A stretch of 64,000 bases of DNA from Brevibacillus reuszeri (GCF_002897295.1 NZ_BEXF01000007.1:62001-126000); one strand, 5' to 3'; positions 1 through 8,597 are shown, counted from the stretch's first letter. The notes: a model not told the origin generated them from the sequence alone. Numbers and translations: made by a program.

Positions 1-1170
1 AATTCCTGGTGTAAGCACGCATGCTGCAATCATCGCCATGATCGCTACACCTGATTCCATCAGCATACCGCCGTAACCGATCAATGGAGCGTGCGATTCC
101 TTGGCAATCATCTTCGGTGTCGTCCCTGAAGAAACGAGAGCGTGGAATCCCGACACGGCACCACAGGCGATGGTAATAAACAAGAACGGGAACAGATTAC
201 CCGCAAATACAGGACCCGTGCCATCGATAAACTTGGTCAATGCTGGCATGTGCAGCGGCGGCAGCGTGAGTATGATACCAACCGCCAAAATGGCAATGGT
301 TCCGACTTTCAAAAAGGAGCTGAGGTAGTCACGCGGTGCCAGCAAGAGCCATACGGGAAGCACCGACGCTACAAAACCGTACACGATAATCATCCACGCA
401 AGCTGTACTTTGGAAAACGTAAAGGCTGGACCCCATGTTGGCGACGCAGCTACAGCCTGCCCCAGCCAGAGAGAGAAGAACAGGAGAGCCAGACCGATCA
501 GTGACCCCTCCATGACACGCCCTGGCCTGATATAGCGCATGTACAGTCCCATCAGGATCGCGATCGGCAGCGTCATAAATATCGTAAAGGTAGCCCATGG
601 AGATTCGGCAAGCGCATTCACAACAACCATCGCCAAAACGGCAATCAAAATAATCATGATCGCGATGATGCCGACAAGCGCTAGCGCTCCGCCAAACGGA
701 CCGATTTCTTCTTTTGCAATTTGTCCGAGCGATTTCCCATTGCGGCGCATCGAACCAAATAGGATAATAAAGTCTTGAACCGCACCACCGATGACCACTC
801 CGACAATGATCCAGAGTGTCCCCGGCAAATAACCCATCTGCGCAGCCAGGGTAGGTCCCACGAGTGGTCCTGCACCTGCAATCGCAGCGAAGTGATGTCC
901 GAAGAGTACCCATTTGTTTGTGGGAACGAAGTCTTTTCCATCATTGTTGACTTCGGCTGGAGTAGCTCTCTTGTCATCGAGACCCATCAATTTTTTGGCA
1001 ATAAAACGGCTGTAAAAACGATAAGCAACGGCATAAGTGCAAATTGCAGCTGTCAATAGCCAAAATGAGTTGACGGACTCTCCACGAGTCAGAGCTATAA
1101 TTCCAAATCCAATTGCTCCTAGAGCGGCAATCCCACCCCAGATGAGGATGGAAAGAAGCCATTTCTTCAT
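1..1170 (-). CDS. cstA: Carbon starvation protein A (CstA family transporter), 3' end cut by window
   Basis: The visible 390 codons are the N-terminal part of a polytopic membrane transporter of the CstA family, which takes up peptides or pyruvate during carbon limitation. Diagnostic stretches seen are KWVLFGHHFAAIAGAGP (about residues 85-101) and the conserved CGAVSGFHALVSSGTTPKM block near residues 345-365, with many intervening hydrophobic helices. The start is the ATG at 1168-1170, preceded by AAGGAGG on the minus strand at good spacing; an overlapping ATG at 1174 belongs to another frame. Family membership is seen directly; the exact substrate is not. A CcpA-type cre-like site lies about 140 bases upstream, and a LytS/LytTR pair of the kind that controls CstA-family pyruvate transporters lies 3 kb away. 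Confidence 0.93.
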   Translation of the reverse strand, partial: MKKWLLSILIWGGIAALGAIGFGIIALTRGESVNSFWLLTAAICTYAVAYRFYSRFIAKKLMGLDDKRATPAEVNNDGKDFVPTNKWVLFGHHFAAIAGAGPLVGPTLAAQMGYLPGTLWIIVGVVIGGAVQDFIILFGSMRRNGKSLGQIAKEEIGPFGGALALVGIIAIMIILIAVLAMVVVNALAESPWATFTIFMTLPIAILMGLYMRYIRPGRVMEGSLIGLALLFFSLWLGQAVAASPTWGPAFTFSKVQLAWMIIVYGFVASVLPVWLLLAPRDYLSSFLKVGTIAILAVGIILTLPPLHMPALTKFIDGTGPVFAGNLFPFLFITIACGAVSGFHALVSSGTTPKMIAKESHAPLIGYGGMLMESGVAIMAMIAACVLTPGI

Positions 1171-1307
1171 ACATGCGCCTCCTTATCTATTTCTATAAAA
1201 TTCAGGCAATTAGCCCTAGAACAAGGTATCATAAGGAAGAAGTTGTCTAAACGAATCTTGGCTGAACCGTACAAAAAAAGGCATGAGCGGTACCATTCTC
1301 GTATGAG

Positions 1308-1321
1308 TGAAAACGCATACA
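1308..1321 (+). promoter_or_regulatory. Candidate catabolite-responsive element (cre)
   Basis: TGAAAACGCATACA matches the Firmicute CcpA cre consensus TGWAARCGYTWNCW at 13 of 14 positions. It lies between the divergent cstA and the gene at 1419, about 138 bases from the cstA start. CcpA control of cstA is plausible because carbon-starvation genes are often catabolite repressed, but this rests on motif match only. Confidence 0.45.
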
Positions 1322-1418
1322 GGACAAATCGCACTTGCTGCGATACCAAGATCTGAAACCTTTCAGCTGGTCTATCGTATAGCATATCTACAGCATTTTT
1401 CTGCTTAGGAGGGACAAG

Positions 1419-1940
1419 ATGCCATCTCGCCCCAACTCTTTCATACGTATTTGCTGGCTTGCACTTCTGGTTACGTGCTTATGCTTTTTCCCCAGCAGCT
1501 CGATTTCTACCGAGCCTACTGTTCATGATGCGCAGGCATCCTATACAGCTCTGCATAAAGGCGTGTTTCACCTCGTCAGCTACCGTCAGCACGCCCCTGT
1601 AAAAGTTTTCGTGCAAAAGCAGCAGACCCATTTTATGCCGGTCAAACAGCAAAGCACGCTATATTTGCTGCTTGCCCTTATCGTCAGCTTTTTGTTCATT
1701 GTCCAGACGAGACTAAAATGGATGATTCTGATGCCGATCAAGTACGGGTCCAAATTTGTGGACGATCTCCTCAAAGGAATGGCAAGAAAACCTGAGAGGA
1801 GAATGAATAGCAATGAGATATACAAAAAAAGAAGCAGACATGATTCAAGGAACGATCAGAGACATCAAAATTTTTTCTATCGCCCTAGTCGTAGTGGTGA
1901 TCGGGTTGTTCGCTTTGAAATACTACATCGGATAGCTTGA
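1419..1940 (+). CDS. Hypothetical secreted/membrane protein with overlapped C-terminus
   Basis: A 173-codon frame starting at ATG behind TTAGGAGGGACAAG. It has an N-terminal signal-like hydrophobic segment (about residues 8-30), a short polar extracellular stretch, and a second hydrophobic helix (about 80-97, STLYLLLALIVSFLFIV). No family is recognised. From about residue 131 onward the sequence is highly polar and Arg/Asn-rich and is simply the +1-shifted reading of a separate 40-codon gene with its own ribosome site, so the real protein may once have ended earlier. Either the two genes genuinely overlap by about 125 bases or the original stop was lost through a frameshift. Confidence 0.6.
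   Translation: MPSRPNSFIRICWLALLVTCLCFFPSSSISTEPTVHDAQASYTALHKGVFHLVSYRQHAPVKVFVQKQQTHFMPVKQQSTLYLLLALIVSFLFIVQTRLKWMILMPIKYGSKFVDDLLKGMARKPERRMNSNEIYKKRSRHDSRNDQRHQNFFYRPSRSGDRVVRFEILHRIA
1813..1935 (+). CDS. Small single-pass membrane protein, 40 aa
   Basis: ATG at 1813 is preceded by GAGAGGAGAATGAATAGCA, giving a usable ribosome site. The product begins MRYTKKEADMIQGTIRDIK and then has one hydrophobic helix (FSIALVVVVIGLFALKYYIG) to the C-terminus. It is nested out of frame in the end of the 1419 gene. The hydrophobic, helix-like composition in this frame compared with the polar text in the other frame argues that this frame is the one under protein-level selection here. Function unknown. 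Confidence 0.55.
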   Translation: MRYTKKEADMIQGTIRDIKIFSIALVVVVIGLFALKYYIG

Positions 1941-1955
1941 ATGCATTCTATCATT

Positions 1956-1988
1956 CCTCCCTTTTCCTCTTGGATTGGGAGGGTTTTT
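1956..1988 (+). terminator. Weak intrinsic terminator
   Basis: CCTCCC and GGGAGG are separated by a 15-base loop and followed by GTTTTTAT, just after the small genes at 1419-1940. Confidence 0.4.
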
Positions 1989-2091
1989 ATGAGGAAAGGG
2001 AATGTCTCCGCCCCGAGACTGATTCTTGCCTTTACAACGTATGATAAAATGATACAAGAATTGGAAGGTTGACCAAAAGGAGAACATGCTC

Positions 2092-2577
2092 ATGAGACAT
2101 ATCGGCGGCTATCTATTAATTGGGATCGGCGCGATGTTTGTAATGGCCACGTATTTCAACATCCCGCTTGCCATCGACAAGCTTTGGCCAGCATTTTTGC
2201 TTATCCCTGCCATCGCTTTTCACATTTTCTTTTTCATGAATCCAAAGCCCAATCGTGCAGGCTTACTGGTGCCAGGAGGAATCCTGCTTGTTTACGCCCC
2301 GCTCTTCTTCTTCAGTCAAATATTTATGGATGGCGACATGAGCACGACTTGGCCGTTCTTTCTGATTGGTCCCGCGGTCGGTCTTACGGAATTATACATT
2401 TTTGGCGGACGGAAAAAGGGTCTGTTGATCCCGATTGGTATTTTGACCACAGTAGCTGTCGTATTTTTGGCAGCGAATCTGTTATCGAGCCAGGTCGGTG
2501 GCCTTCTCGGATTGCTGTTGATCGTTTTGGGTGGTTACTTGGTATCACGAAAAAAAAGCGACGATTATTCGGTGTAA
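2092..2577 (+). CDS. Membrane protein with LiaI/LiaF-type transmembrane region (DUF5668-like)
   Basis: A 161-residue, almost entirely hydrophobic protein with about five to six helices: an N-terminal GGYLLIGIGAMFVM segment, then LWPAFLLIPAIAFHIFFF, a central pair, and two C-terminal helices, ending in a short charged tail (RKKSDDYSV). The first two helices have the look of the LiaI/LiaF-like membrane domain, often found in envelope-stress sensors, but no C-terminal regulatory domain follows. ATG codons at 2086 and 2092 are both in frame; AAGGAG sits only 3 bases from the first and 9 from the second, so 2092 is preferred. It stands alone and is followed by a strong terminator. Confidence 0.75.
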   Translation: MRHIGGYLLIGIGAMFVMATYFNIPLAIDKLWPAFLLIPAIAFHIFFFMNPKPNRAGLLVPGGILLVYAPLFFFSQIFMDGDMSTTWPFFLIGPAVGLTELYIFGGRKKGLLIPIGILTTVAVVFLAANLLSSQVGGLLGLLLIVLGGYLVSRKKSDDYSV

Positions 2578-2582
2578 GTAGG

Positions 2583-2638
2583 AAAAAAGACCAGCTTGGC
2601 ACAGGAGGTTTTCGCTCGTGTCATTCTGGTCTTTTTTT
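2583..2638. terminator. Bidirectional terminator between convergent genes
   Basis: AAAAAAGACCAG pairs with CTGGTCTTTTTTT around an inner GGCAC/GTGTC stem. U-runs exist on both strands, so it serves both the 2092 gene and the minus-strand pirin operon. Confidence 0.85.
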
Positions 2639-2641
2639 ATT

Positions 2642-2974
2642 TTACAGCTGGGCATTAAACTGCTCGGGAATGTACTCGATTTTCGACTGCGCCACAATCG
2701 TTAGCTGACCGGATGCTGCATCGTATGCAACAGGACCGTTCTTCACGTAAAACCAGATCTTTTGGATAGGCTGTCCCTCTTGCTCCTGGAACAAAAAGAC
2801 ATTCAGCTCGTCTTTCCACTTCATGATCTCTTGTACGCGCTCGGGTGGTACCGACAGCACGAAGCGTGTCTCCTCGCCTGCTTGCTCCCATTGATAGGAA
2901 ACGCCATCTTTTCCCGAATCAATAAAGGTTCTGCCTCCAACGGCATGCTTGACCAGTAATGTTTCTTTCATCAT
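2642..2974 (-). CDS. Hypothetical protein, 110 aa, in pirin operon
   Basis: A soluble protein of mixed composition, without signal peptide or membrane segment. It has alternating beta-rich text such as FVLSVPPERV and KIWFYVKNGPVAYDA. No family is recognised. AAGGAGG lies 6 bases before the ATG at 2974 (9 before a second ATG at 2971). The ribosome site sits within the 12-base gap after the pirin gene, so the two are translated from one transcript and may act together. Confidence 0.75.
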   Translation of the reverse strand: MMKETLLVKHAVGGRTFIDSGKDGVSYQWEQAGEETRFVLSVPPERVQEIMKWKDELNVFLFQEQEGQPIQKIWFYVKNGPVAYDAASGQLTIVAQSKIEYIPEQFNAQL

Positions 2975-2986
2975 GCGTATCCTCCT

Positions 2987-3688
2987 TTACGGCAAGTCAA
3001 TCAGCATGAAAAACGCCGCTTCTTCTGCTGCTGTAATCGTGAGGCTCTTCTCTGCCTCGATTCGTGCCGAGTCTCTCGTCCCCATCGCTTGCTCGTTCAC
3101 AGAAAGCGCTCCTTCGATCACGAACAAAAACGTCCTGCGATCTTCTTTTTGCGAAAAGGAGAGCGTTTTTGCCGTCTCAAGCCGGCTCAAATAAATCGTC
3201 ATATCCTGATGAATCGCAGCGATTTTCTCTCCCCCCTCGGGAGATACGACAGGAAGCAGCTTATTTTGCAGCCCTTGTTCATCGTAACGCTTTGTTTCAA
3301 AGGATGGTGTCAGCCCCCGCTCGGATGGCATAAACCAAAGCTGTAAAAAGTTCAGATCGTCCGTTTCCGATGCATTGTACTCGGCGTGGATAATCCCGCT
3401 TCCCGCACTCATCCGCTGAACCTCTCCGGCTGAAGTCACCTCGACATTTCCCAAATTGTCTTCATGCTTGATCGCCCCGCGCAAAACGACGGTTACGATT
3501 TCCATGTCACTGTGCGGATGCGGCCCAAAGCCTTTGCCACCCACTACCTCGTCGTCATTGCACACGCGCATGACGCCAAAGCCAGTATTATTCTCGTCAA
3601 AATACTCGCCAAATGAAAAGCTGAGATGACTGCGCAGCCATCCTAGATCAACGGAATATCTCAAATTTGAAGGATATAGTTGTATCAT
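2987..3688 (-). CDS. Pirin family protein (YhhW-like bicupin)
   Basis: A 233-residue bicupin of the pirin/quercetin-2,3-dioxygenase type. The N-terminal cupin carries the metal-binding signature GFGPHPHSDMEIVTVVLRG (about 54-72), with a later E and H in SAGSGIIHAEYN. The second cupin (from about 120) is the degenerate C-terminal half. Known relatives degrade quercetin in vitro, but their physiological role is uncertain, so a redox- or metal-responsive function is only a guess. The start at 3688 has GAGGAAAGGAAG upstream. First gene of a two-gene operon. Confidence 0.88.
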   Translation of the reverse strand: MIQLYPSNLRYSVDLGWLRSHLSFSFGEYFDENNTGFGVMRVCNDDEVVGGKGFGPHPHSDMEIVTVVLRGAIKHEDNLGNVEVTSAGEVQRMSAGSGIIHAEYNASETDDLNFLQLWFMPSERGLTPSFETKRYDEQGLQNKLLPVVSPEGGEKIAAIHQDMTIYLSRLETAKTLSFSQKEDRRTFLFVIEGALSVNEQAMGTRDSARIEAEKSLTITAAEEAAFFMLIDLP

Positions 3689-3935
3689 ACCAATCTTCCT
3701 TTCCTCGCAGCTCTCTCTAGTTTACTAGGAAAAATCCGTTTCGACCAGTTTTTCAGCTGTGCGCGTTGCGAGTGCTGGGGTAATCAGCGTTAGTCCATGA
3801 CCTCACAGATGCTGTTGATCTGGAGAGCGAGAAAGATGGGAGAGGAAATGAATGCTCCGGCTCCCTATCACATACCGTCTACTTGTAAATCTGTGGTTTT
3901 CGTCCCTGTATTTGTGTATCATCAGCCCTTGAGCT

Positions 3936-4727
3936 TCAAAACCCTAATCTTCTTTTGAGCTCCTTTACCACATTGCGGCTAACTGGCACCTCGGTTTTCC
4001 GAGTATCCTGCATCACCAAATGAATCGAGCCCTTGAACCATGGCACCAGCTCAGCTGTTCTGGAAAGATTGACGATATAAGCACGATGGGTCCGGAAAAA
4101 TTGCTGTGGAGATAGCCTGCTCTCCAGCTCCTGCAAGGAAAAGGAGGTCGCGTATTGCTCGCATCCGGTATAAATGCTGGCGTATCTACCCTCCAGCGTA
4201 GCAAAGACGATTTCATTTGGGTCGATCAGTATGATTTTTCCATTTTTCTCTACCGGAACTCGACGTGGCTGCTGATCCGTCAGTACGCTCTGCAGCAAAA
4301 ATTGTAGTCTTTCCTCAAATGGTGGCGTTTCTACCGCTTGCGCACCACTTGCTGTCCGCAGCAGTCGACGCACACGATTCATCGTCTTCTCCAGCCTCAG
4401 TTCGCTAAAGGGCTTGACAATATAATCGACGGCTTCTGTCTCAAACGCACGGACTGCGTGGATTTCATAAGCACTCGCAAAAATGATGACAGGGGGCTTC
4501 ACCATAGATTCCAGCAGCTCCTGCCCCACATCAACACCATCGCGATCTTGCAAATGGATATCCAAGAAGACGGCATCAGGCTCAATCTGAACGATCGCAT
4601 CGATTGCCTCTTCCCCGCTACTTGCCTCTCCGACTACAGAAACTTCGGGAAATTGTTCGATTAAATAGCGCAGCTCTTCTCTCGCTGGTGCTTCATCATC
4701 CACGATGAACACTTTTAGCACTCGCAT
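3936..4727 (-). CDS. lytT: LytTR-family response regulator
   Basis: Residues 1-120 form a receiver domain: acidic pair D10/D11, phosphoacceptor D56 in AVFLDIHLQ, and the conserved K near 105 in YIVKPFSE. Residues about 160-262 form a LytTR DNA-binding domain (VEKNGKIILIDPNEIVFATLEGR, FFRTHRAYIVNLSR). 263 residues is the usual length. It overlaps the kinase gene by 32 bases, so translation is coupled, and AGGGGTG before its ATG lies inside the kinase end. LytS/LytTR pairs of this type control pyruvate or murein-related transport genes; nearby cstA is the obvious candidate target. Confidence 0.92.
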   Translation of the reverse strand: MRVLKVFIVDDEAPAREELRYLIEQFPEVSVVGEASSGEEAIDAIVQIEPDAVFLDIHLQDRDGVDVGQELLESMVKPPVIIFASAYEIHAVRAFETEAVDYIVKPFSELRLEKTMNRVRRLLRTASGAQAVETPPFEERLQFLLQSVLTDQQPRRVPVEKNGKIILIDPNEIVFATLEGRYASIYTGCEQYATSFSLQELESRLSPQQFFRTHRAYIVNLSRTAELVPWFKGSIHLVMQDTRKTEVPVSRNVVKELKRRLGF

Positions 4728-6423
4728 TCACCCCTACCGGTAATTGTATCGTGCAGGTCGTGCCCCGCCCCGCTTCACTTTCAATGACGATTCCGTATGG
4801 CTCACCATAAATGGAACAAAGTCGGCTTCTTACGTTAGTAAGACCGATACCAGACAAACGCCGCTTTCCATCCTTTTGCGTCTGGGCCGTAAGAAAAGGG
4901 TCCTGATCCATGCCCACGCCATCATCAGCTACCGTCAGCTCCAAAGTCTGCGTGTCCAAACGCCGCGCCCTGATCTTCACCGTTCCGCCTTCCCGTTTGG
5001 GCAAAAGTCCGTGCTTCACCGCATTTTCAACGAGCGGCTGCAAAATGAGTCCTGGCACCGTTACTCGCTCGACTCCAGCTTCAATGTCGTACTCCACATG
5101 CAGCTTGTCTCCAAATCGGGCACGCTCGATTGCGAGGTATGCTTCGATATGCTCCAGCTCTCCAGCCAGACTGACATAGCCTCCGGAATCGTGCAGATTG
5201 CGTCTGAAATATTCCCCCAGATGAATCAACAGCTCACGTGCCTGCTCCGGACGAAATCGAATAAACGAAACGATTGTATTGAGTGCATTGAATAAAAAAT
5301 GCGGATTGATCTGTGCATGTAGGGCCTTGATCTCTGCATCTGCCAATAAACGAGACTGCTTTTCCAGCTCTGCCAGCTCCAATTGGGTAGAGATAAAGTT
5401 CCCCAAACCACGAACCAGCTCCAGATCAACAGCCGACAGCTTGCGTGAACGATCCTGGTACAGCTTTAGGACACCTGCTACCTCCTGTCTGCGCATCAGG
5501 GGAACGAGAATCGCGTAGCGCAGCAAACAGTTTGGCTCCTTGCAGCCGATCTCCTCTTTTGTCCGGGCAATCATCATTTCCTTGGTCAAAATGACTTCCT
5601 TGGTTGCTTTTGTCGTAATTCCTTCTCCGACTACATGATGGGAGGAGCCCGCTCCGACATGCGCAAGCACCGTGCGCGTATCTGTGATCGCGACAGCCGC
5701 TACTCTCGTCGTGCGCAATATTTCCTCTGCCACTTTTTTCGCAGAATCGTAGTTCAAGCCTTGGCGCAAATAGGATAACGTCTTGTCAGCCACCTGCATC
5801 GTCCTTTGAGCCTGCAGCGCGCCGATGCGGTCTTCTTCCTTTTTCACCAAATCAATGATAATAATCAGGATCGCCACGCCTAGTGAATTCACGACGGACA
5901 TCGGGATGCTGATCGACTTGACGAGGGCCAGTGCTTCTGCATAGGGACTTGCCAATAGCAAAATAATGCCCATTTGCATCCATTCGGCGATAAACCCTAC
6001 ACCGAGTGCTGTCGTCCAGCCAATTCCCTGATTCCGATTTCGCCGATACTGATAGATCAAGCCTGCGATCAGACCCTCACTGATGGTTGATACGGCACAA
6101 GCCAAATCGGTAAAGCCACCGAGCGAATAGCGATGGATTCCCGCTACCAGCCCCGTTAAAAGTCCTACCCAGGGTCCGGCCAATAGTCCGGCTACCACCG
6201 TTCCAATCACCCGCGAGTTGGCAATGGCATCCTGATACCAGATGCCATTGTAGGTACCCAAGATAGAAATGGCGGAAAAGATCAGCACCATGACCGCTTT
6301 TTCCCGCCAGGTTGCCTGTTGGTTCAAAATGCTGCGAAAGGCTCGTACACGTGTAAATAAAAGGGCGGCAACGATCAAGACAGCCGTCCGCTCTGCCAAA
6401 GGAACCATCAAGGCTACATTCAT
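4696..6423 (-). CDS. lytS: LytS-type sensor histidine kinase
   Basis: 575 residues from ATG 6423, which follows AGGAGG; in-frame upstream codons lack a ribosome site. Residues 1-190 are the 5TM LYT receptor module, about 200-350 a GAF domain (ITDTRTVLAHVGAGSSHHV...), then the His_kinase domain with phosphoacceptor H in LHAQINPHFLFNALNTIV and an HATPase_c domain with PLVENAVKHGL, DDGVGM and SGIGLTNVRSRL. Acts at the membrane, presumably sensing extracellular pyruvate or envelope state, and phosphorylates the overlapping LytTR regulator. Architecture matches B. subtilis LytS and E. coli BtsS. Confidence 0.93.
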   Translation of the reverse strand: MNVALMVPLAERTAVLIVAALLFTRVRAFRSILNQQATWREKAVMVLIFSAISILGTYNGIWYQDAIANSRVIGTVVAGLLAGPWVGLLTGLVAGIHRYSLGGFTDLACAVSTISEGLIAGLIYQYRRNRNQGIGWTTALGVGFIAEWMQMGIILLLASPYAEALALVKSISIPMSVVNSLGVAILIIIIDLVKKEEDRIGALQAQRTMQVADKTLSYLRQGLNYDSAKKVAEEILRTTRVAAVAITDTRTVLAHVGAGSSHHVVGEGITTKATKEVILTKEMMIARTKEEIGCKEPNCLLRYAILVPLMRRQEVAGVLKLYQDRSRKLSAVDLELVRGLGNFISTQLELAELEKQSRLLADAEIKALHAQINPHFLFNALNTIVSFIRFRPEQARELLIHLGEYFRRNLHDSGGYVSLAGELEHIEAYLAIERARFGDKLHVEYDIEAGVERVTVPGLILQPLVENAVKHGLLPKREGGTVKIRARRLDTQTLELTVADDGVGMDQDPFLTAQTQKDGKRRLSGIGLTNVRSRLCSIYGEPYGIVIESEAGRGTTCTIQLPVGVNASAKSVHRG

Positions 6424-6514
6424 AACGCTTCCTCCTATAAACCACTCTTTCCTCATTATCCACATCAGACATATAGACGGTCAAGCGAATTGTCTGACAA
6501 GACTGACTACGGAC

Positions 6515-6558
6515 AAAAAACCATCCTCAGTGCGCACGTGCCACGTTGAGGATGGTTT
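6515..6558 (-). terminator. Intrinsic terminator of hppD
   Basis: On the minus strand AACCATCCTCA pairs with TGAGGATGGTT across a 17-base loop and is followed by TTTTG, directly beyond the hppD stop. Confidence 0.85.
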
Positions 6559-6581
6559 CCTTGGTCGAGGAAAAAGATGGC

Positions 6582-7673
6582 TTACAGATTCCCGCGTCTC
6601 TCTTGCTCGCGCTCCAGCGCTTCAAACAGCGCTTTAAAGTTGCCGTTGCCAAAGCCCCGTGCACCTTTACGCTGGATAACTTCAATAAACAAGGTCGGGC
6701 GGTCTACGATTGGCTTGCTGAACAGCTGCAGCAAATACCCCTCATCGTCTCGGTCTACGAGGACGCCGAGCTTTTTCAGTGCTTCAATATCCTCGTCGAT
6801 TTCGCCCACACGGTCCTTCAGCTCTTCGTAATACGTATCTGGTACGGAAAGGAAGTCGACGCCATTGTCCTGAAGCTTGGAGACAGTTGTAATAATGTCA
6901 TTGGTCAAAATCGCGATGTGCTGAACACCAGGCCCTTTGTAGAACTCGAGGAACTCCTGGATTTGCGACTTGCGGCGTCCTTCCGCAGGCTCGTTAATCG
7001 GGAACTTGATGCGTCCTGTTCCGCTTTGCATCACCTTGGACATGAGGGCGGAATACTCCGTCGAAATATCATCCTCGCTGAAGTTTTGAACAGCGGTGAA
7101 GCCCATGACCTTTTGATAATACTCGACCCACTCATCCATTACTTCCACGTTGCCTACGATGTGGTCAATTCCAACGATTCCTGTGCCTTCTGCTTTGATC
7201 GGGGATTCGTAGGAGATATAACCAGGAAAGAACGGCCCGTTGTAGTTTTTGCGCTCGATAAAGGAATGAATATTTTCACCGTACGTGCCGATGATTGCTT
7301 TTTTTACTGTGCCGAATTCGTCTGTGTATTCGGTTGGCTCCATGATCGGAATCGCGCCACGTGAAACCGCTTCTCGATAAGCTTGTTCACAGTCTTCTAC
7401 ACGCAGGGCAACGTCCTTAACTCCATCTCCATGCTTTTTCACGAATTCAGCAATCGGATGGTCGGGGTTTAATGCTCCGCTGATCACAAACGTCATATGA
7501 TTTTGCTTCAGCACATACGAAACCTTGTCGCGAGAGCCTGTCTCCAGTCCGGAATAAGCGACTGCTTCAAAGCCAAATGCTTTTGTAAAATAGTGCATCG
7601 TTTGCTTGGCGTTTCCTGTGTAAAATTCGAGATAATCCCAGTCTTGAATTGGAAAAAAATCGGTGTTGCTCAT
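6582..7673 (-). CDS. hppD: 4-hydroxyphenylpyruvate dioxygenase
   Basis: Converts 4-hydroxyphenylpyruvate to homogentisate in tyrosine breakdown, using Fe(II). 363 residues, the typical bacterial length. Two vicinal-oxygen-chelate halves are visible; the iron ligands are the His in GIDHIVGNVEVMD, the His in GVQHIAILTNDII and the Glu in LFIEVIQRKG. The C-terminal GFGNGNFKALFEALEREQ helix is diagnostic. GGAGGGG precedes the ATG. Stands alone, with no homogentisate dioxygenase or fumarylacetoacetase next to it in this window. A cre-like site lies 87 bases upstream. Confidence 0.96.
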   Translation of the reverse strand: MSNTDFFPIQDWDYLEFYTGNAKQTMHYFTKAFGFEAVAYSGLETGSRDKVSYVLKQNHMTFVISGALNPDHPIAEFVKKHGDGVKDVALRVEDCEQAYREAVSRGAIPIMEPTEYTDEFGTVKKAIIGTYGENIHSFIERKNYNGPFFPGYISYESPIKAEGTGIVGIDHIVGNVEVMDEWVEYYQKVMGFTAVQNFSEDDISTEYSALMSKVMQSGTGRIKFPINEPAEGRRKSQIQEFLEFYKGPGVQHIAILTNDIITTVSKLQDNGVDFLSVPDTYYEELKDRVGEIDEDIEALKKLGVLVDRDDEGYLLQLFSKPIVDRPTLFIEVIQRKGARGFGNGNFKALFEALEREQERRGNL

Positions 7674-7759
7674 TACTACCCCTCCATTTTTCCTGCTTTT
7701 TCAATTAATAAGACTTTTTGGGTTATTATGATTATTTTGTCGACATATTGAGATTACAT

Positions 7760-7773
7760 TGGAAACGCTTACT
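7760..7773 (+). promoter_or_regulatory. Candidate cre site between hppD and methyltransferase genes
   Basis: TGGAAACGCTTACT matches the CcpA cre consensus at 13 of 14 positions. It sits in the divergent gap, 87 bases from the hppD start and 120 from the methyltransferase start. CcpA repression of tyrosine catabolism is the natural reading, but it is based on the motif alone. Confidence 0.45.
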
Positions 7774-7892
7774 CATGCAAGAACGTGAAACACCGCGAAA
7801 ACGCTCAACCGCTTTTATCGATTAAAGTACGCATTTGAGCGGGCGCTTGGTACAATAAAGGTAAGATAGATTTGGAGGGGGACACATATTTT

Positions 7893-8582
7893 ATGAGCCA
7901 ATGGAGTGAACAAGCAGCCAAACAGTGGGATCAATTCGCAGCAGATTGGCATTCGAGAAGTGATGCTATGTGGGAAACAGGAAGTCGCCGTACCATTCTC
8001 CCCTTTTTCATGCAGCATATCTCCTCTCAGGTCGGACCCGTACTGGACGCAGGCTGTGGTGACGGATACGCGAGCTGCAAGCTTGCTGGGCAGGGCTATA
8101 CGGTGGAGGGCGTAGACATTGCCGGGGAAATGATTCAACATGCCAATGACCGGGCAAAAGCAGAAGATGTCCACGTTCATTTTCAAACAGCAGACATTAG
8201 TCGCCTGCCTTTTTCTGATGAAAGGTTCGCAGGAGTACTCTCTATCAATGTGGTCGAATTCACACCCTCCCCACTGCGAGCATTGCAGGAGCTGCATCGT
8301 GTCCTCGCACCAGGAGGAATATTGGTTTTAGGCATTCTCGGCCCAACAGCAGGACCGCGTGCACATAGCTACCGGCGACTCTATGAGGAAGCGACGATCC
8401 AGAATACGATGATGCCATGGGAGGCCAAACAGCTGGCTCGCGAAAACGGCTTTTTGCTACTAGCCGAGGAGTCTGTTTACAAGGAAGGCATAACCCCTGA
8501 CATCGCCGGTCGCTTGAGTGTGGAATTGCGTGAGGCAGTCAGCTTTTTGACACTGTTTGCCCTGCAAAAAGAAGCGAACTAA
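7893..8582 (+). CDS. Class I SAM-dependent methyltransferase
   Basis: 229 residues of the Methyltransf_11/UbiE-like fold. Motif I is VLDAGCGDGYAS (about residues 50-61), followed by acidic motif II VEGVDIAGEM, motif III QTADISRLPFSDERF and the LHRVLAPGGILVLG motif. GGAGGGGG lies 11 bases before the ATG at 7893; an earlier in-frame ATG at 7872 precedes this ribosome site and is not used. Substrate cannot be told from sequence or context. Confidence 0.88.
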   Translation: MSQWSEQAAKQWDQFAADWHSRSDAMWETGSRRTILPFFMQHISSQVGPVLDAGCGDGYASCKLAGQGYTVEGVDIAGEMIQHANDRAKAEDVHVHFQTADISRLPFSDERFAGVLSINVVEFTPSPLRALQELHRVLAPGGILVLGILGPTAGPRAHSYRRLYEEATIQNTMMPWEAKQLARENGFLLLAEESVYKEGITPDIAGRLSVELREAVSFLTLFALQKEAN

Positions 8583-8597
8583 ACTTGTACAGCAGCG

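Noticed and set aside
1167-1385. 72-codon minus-strand frame in the cstA upstream gap
   Set aside because: No ribosome site; it covers the promoter region and cre-like site of cstA.
3797-3950. About 50-codon plus-strand frame between lytT and pirin
   Set aside because: No Shine-Dalgarno sequence and no recognisable features.
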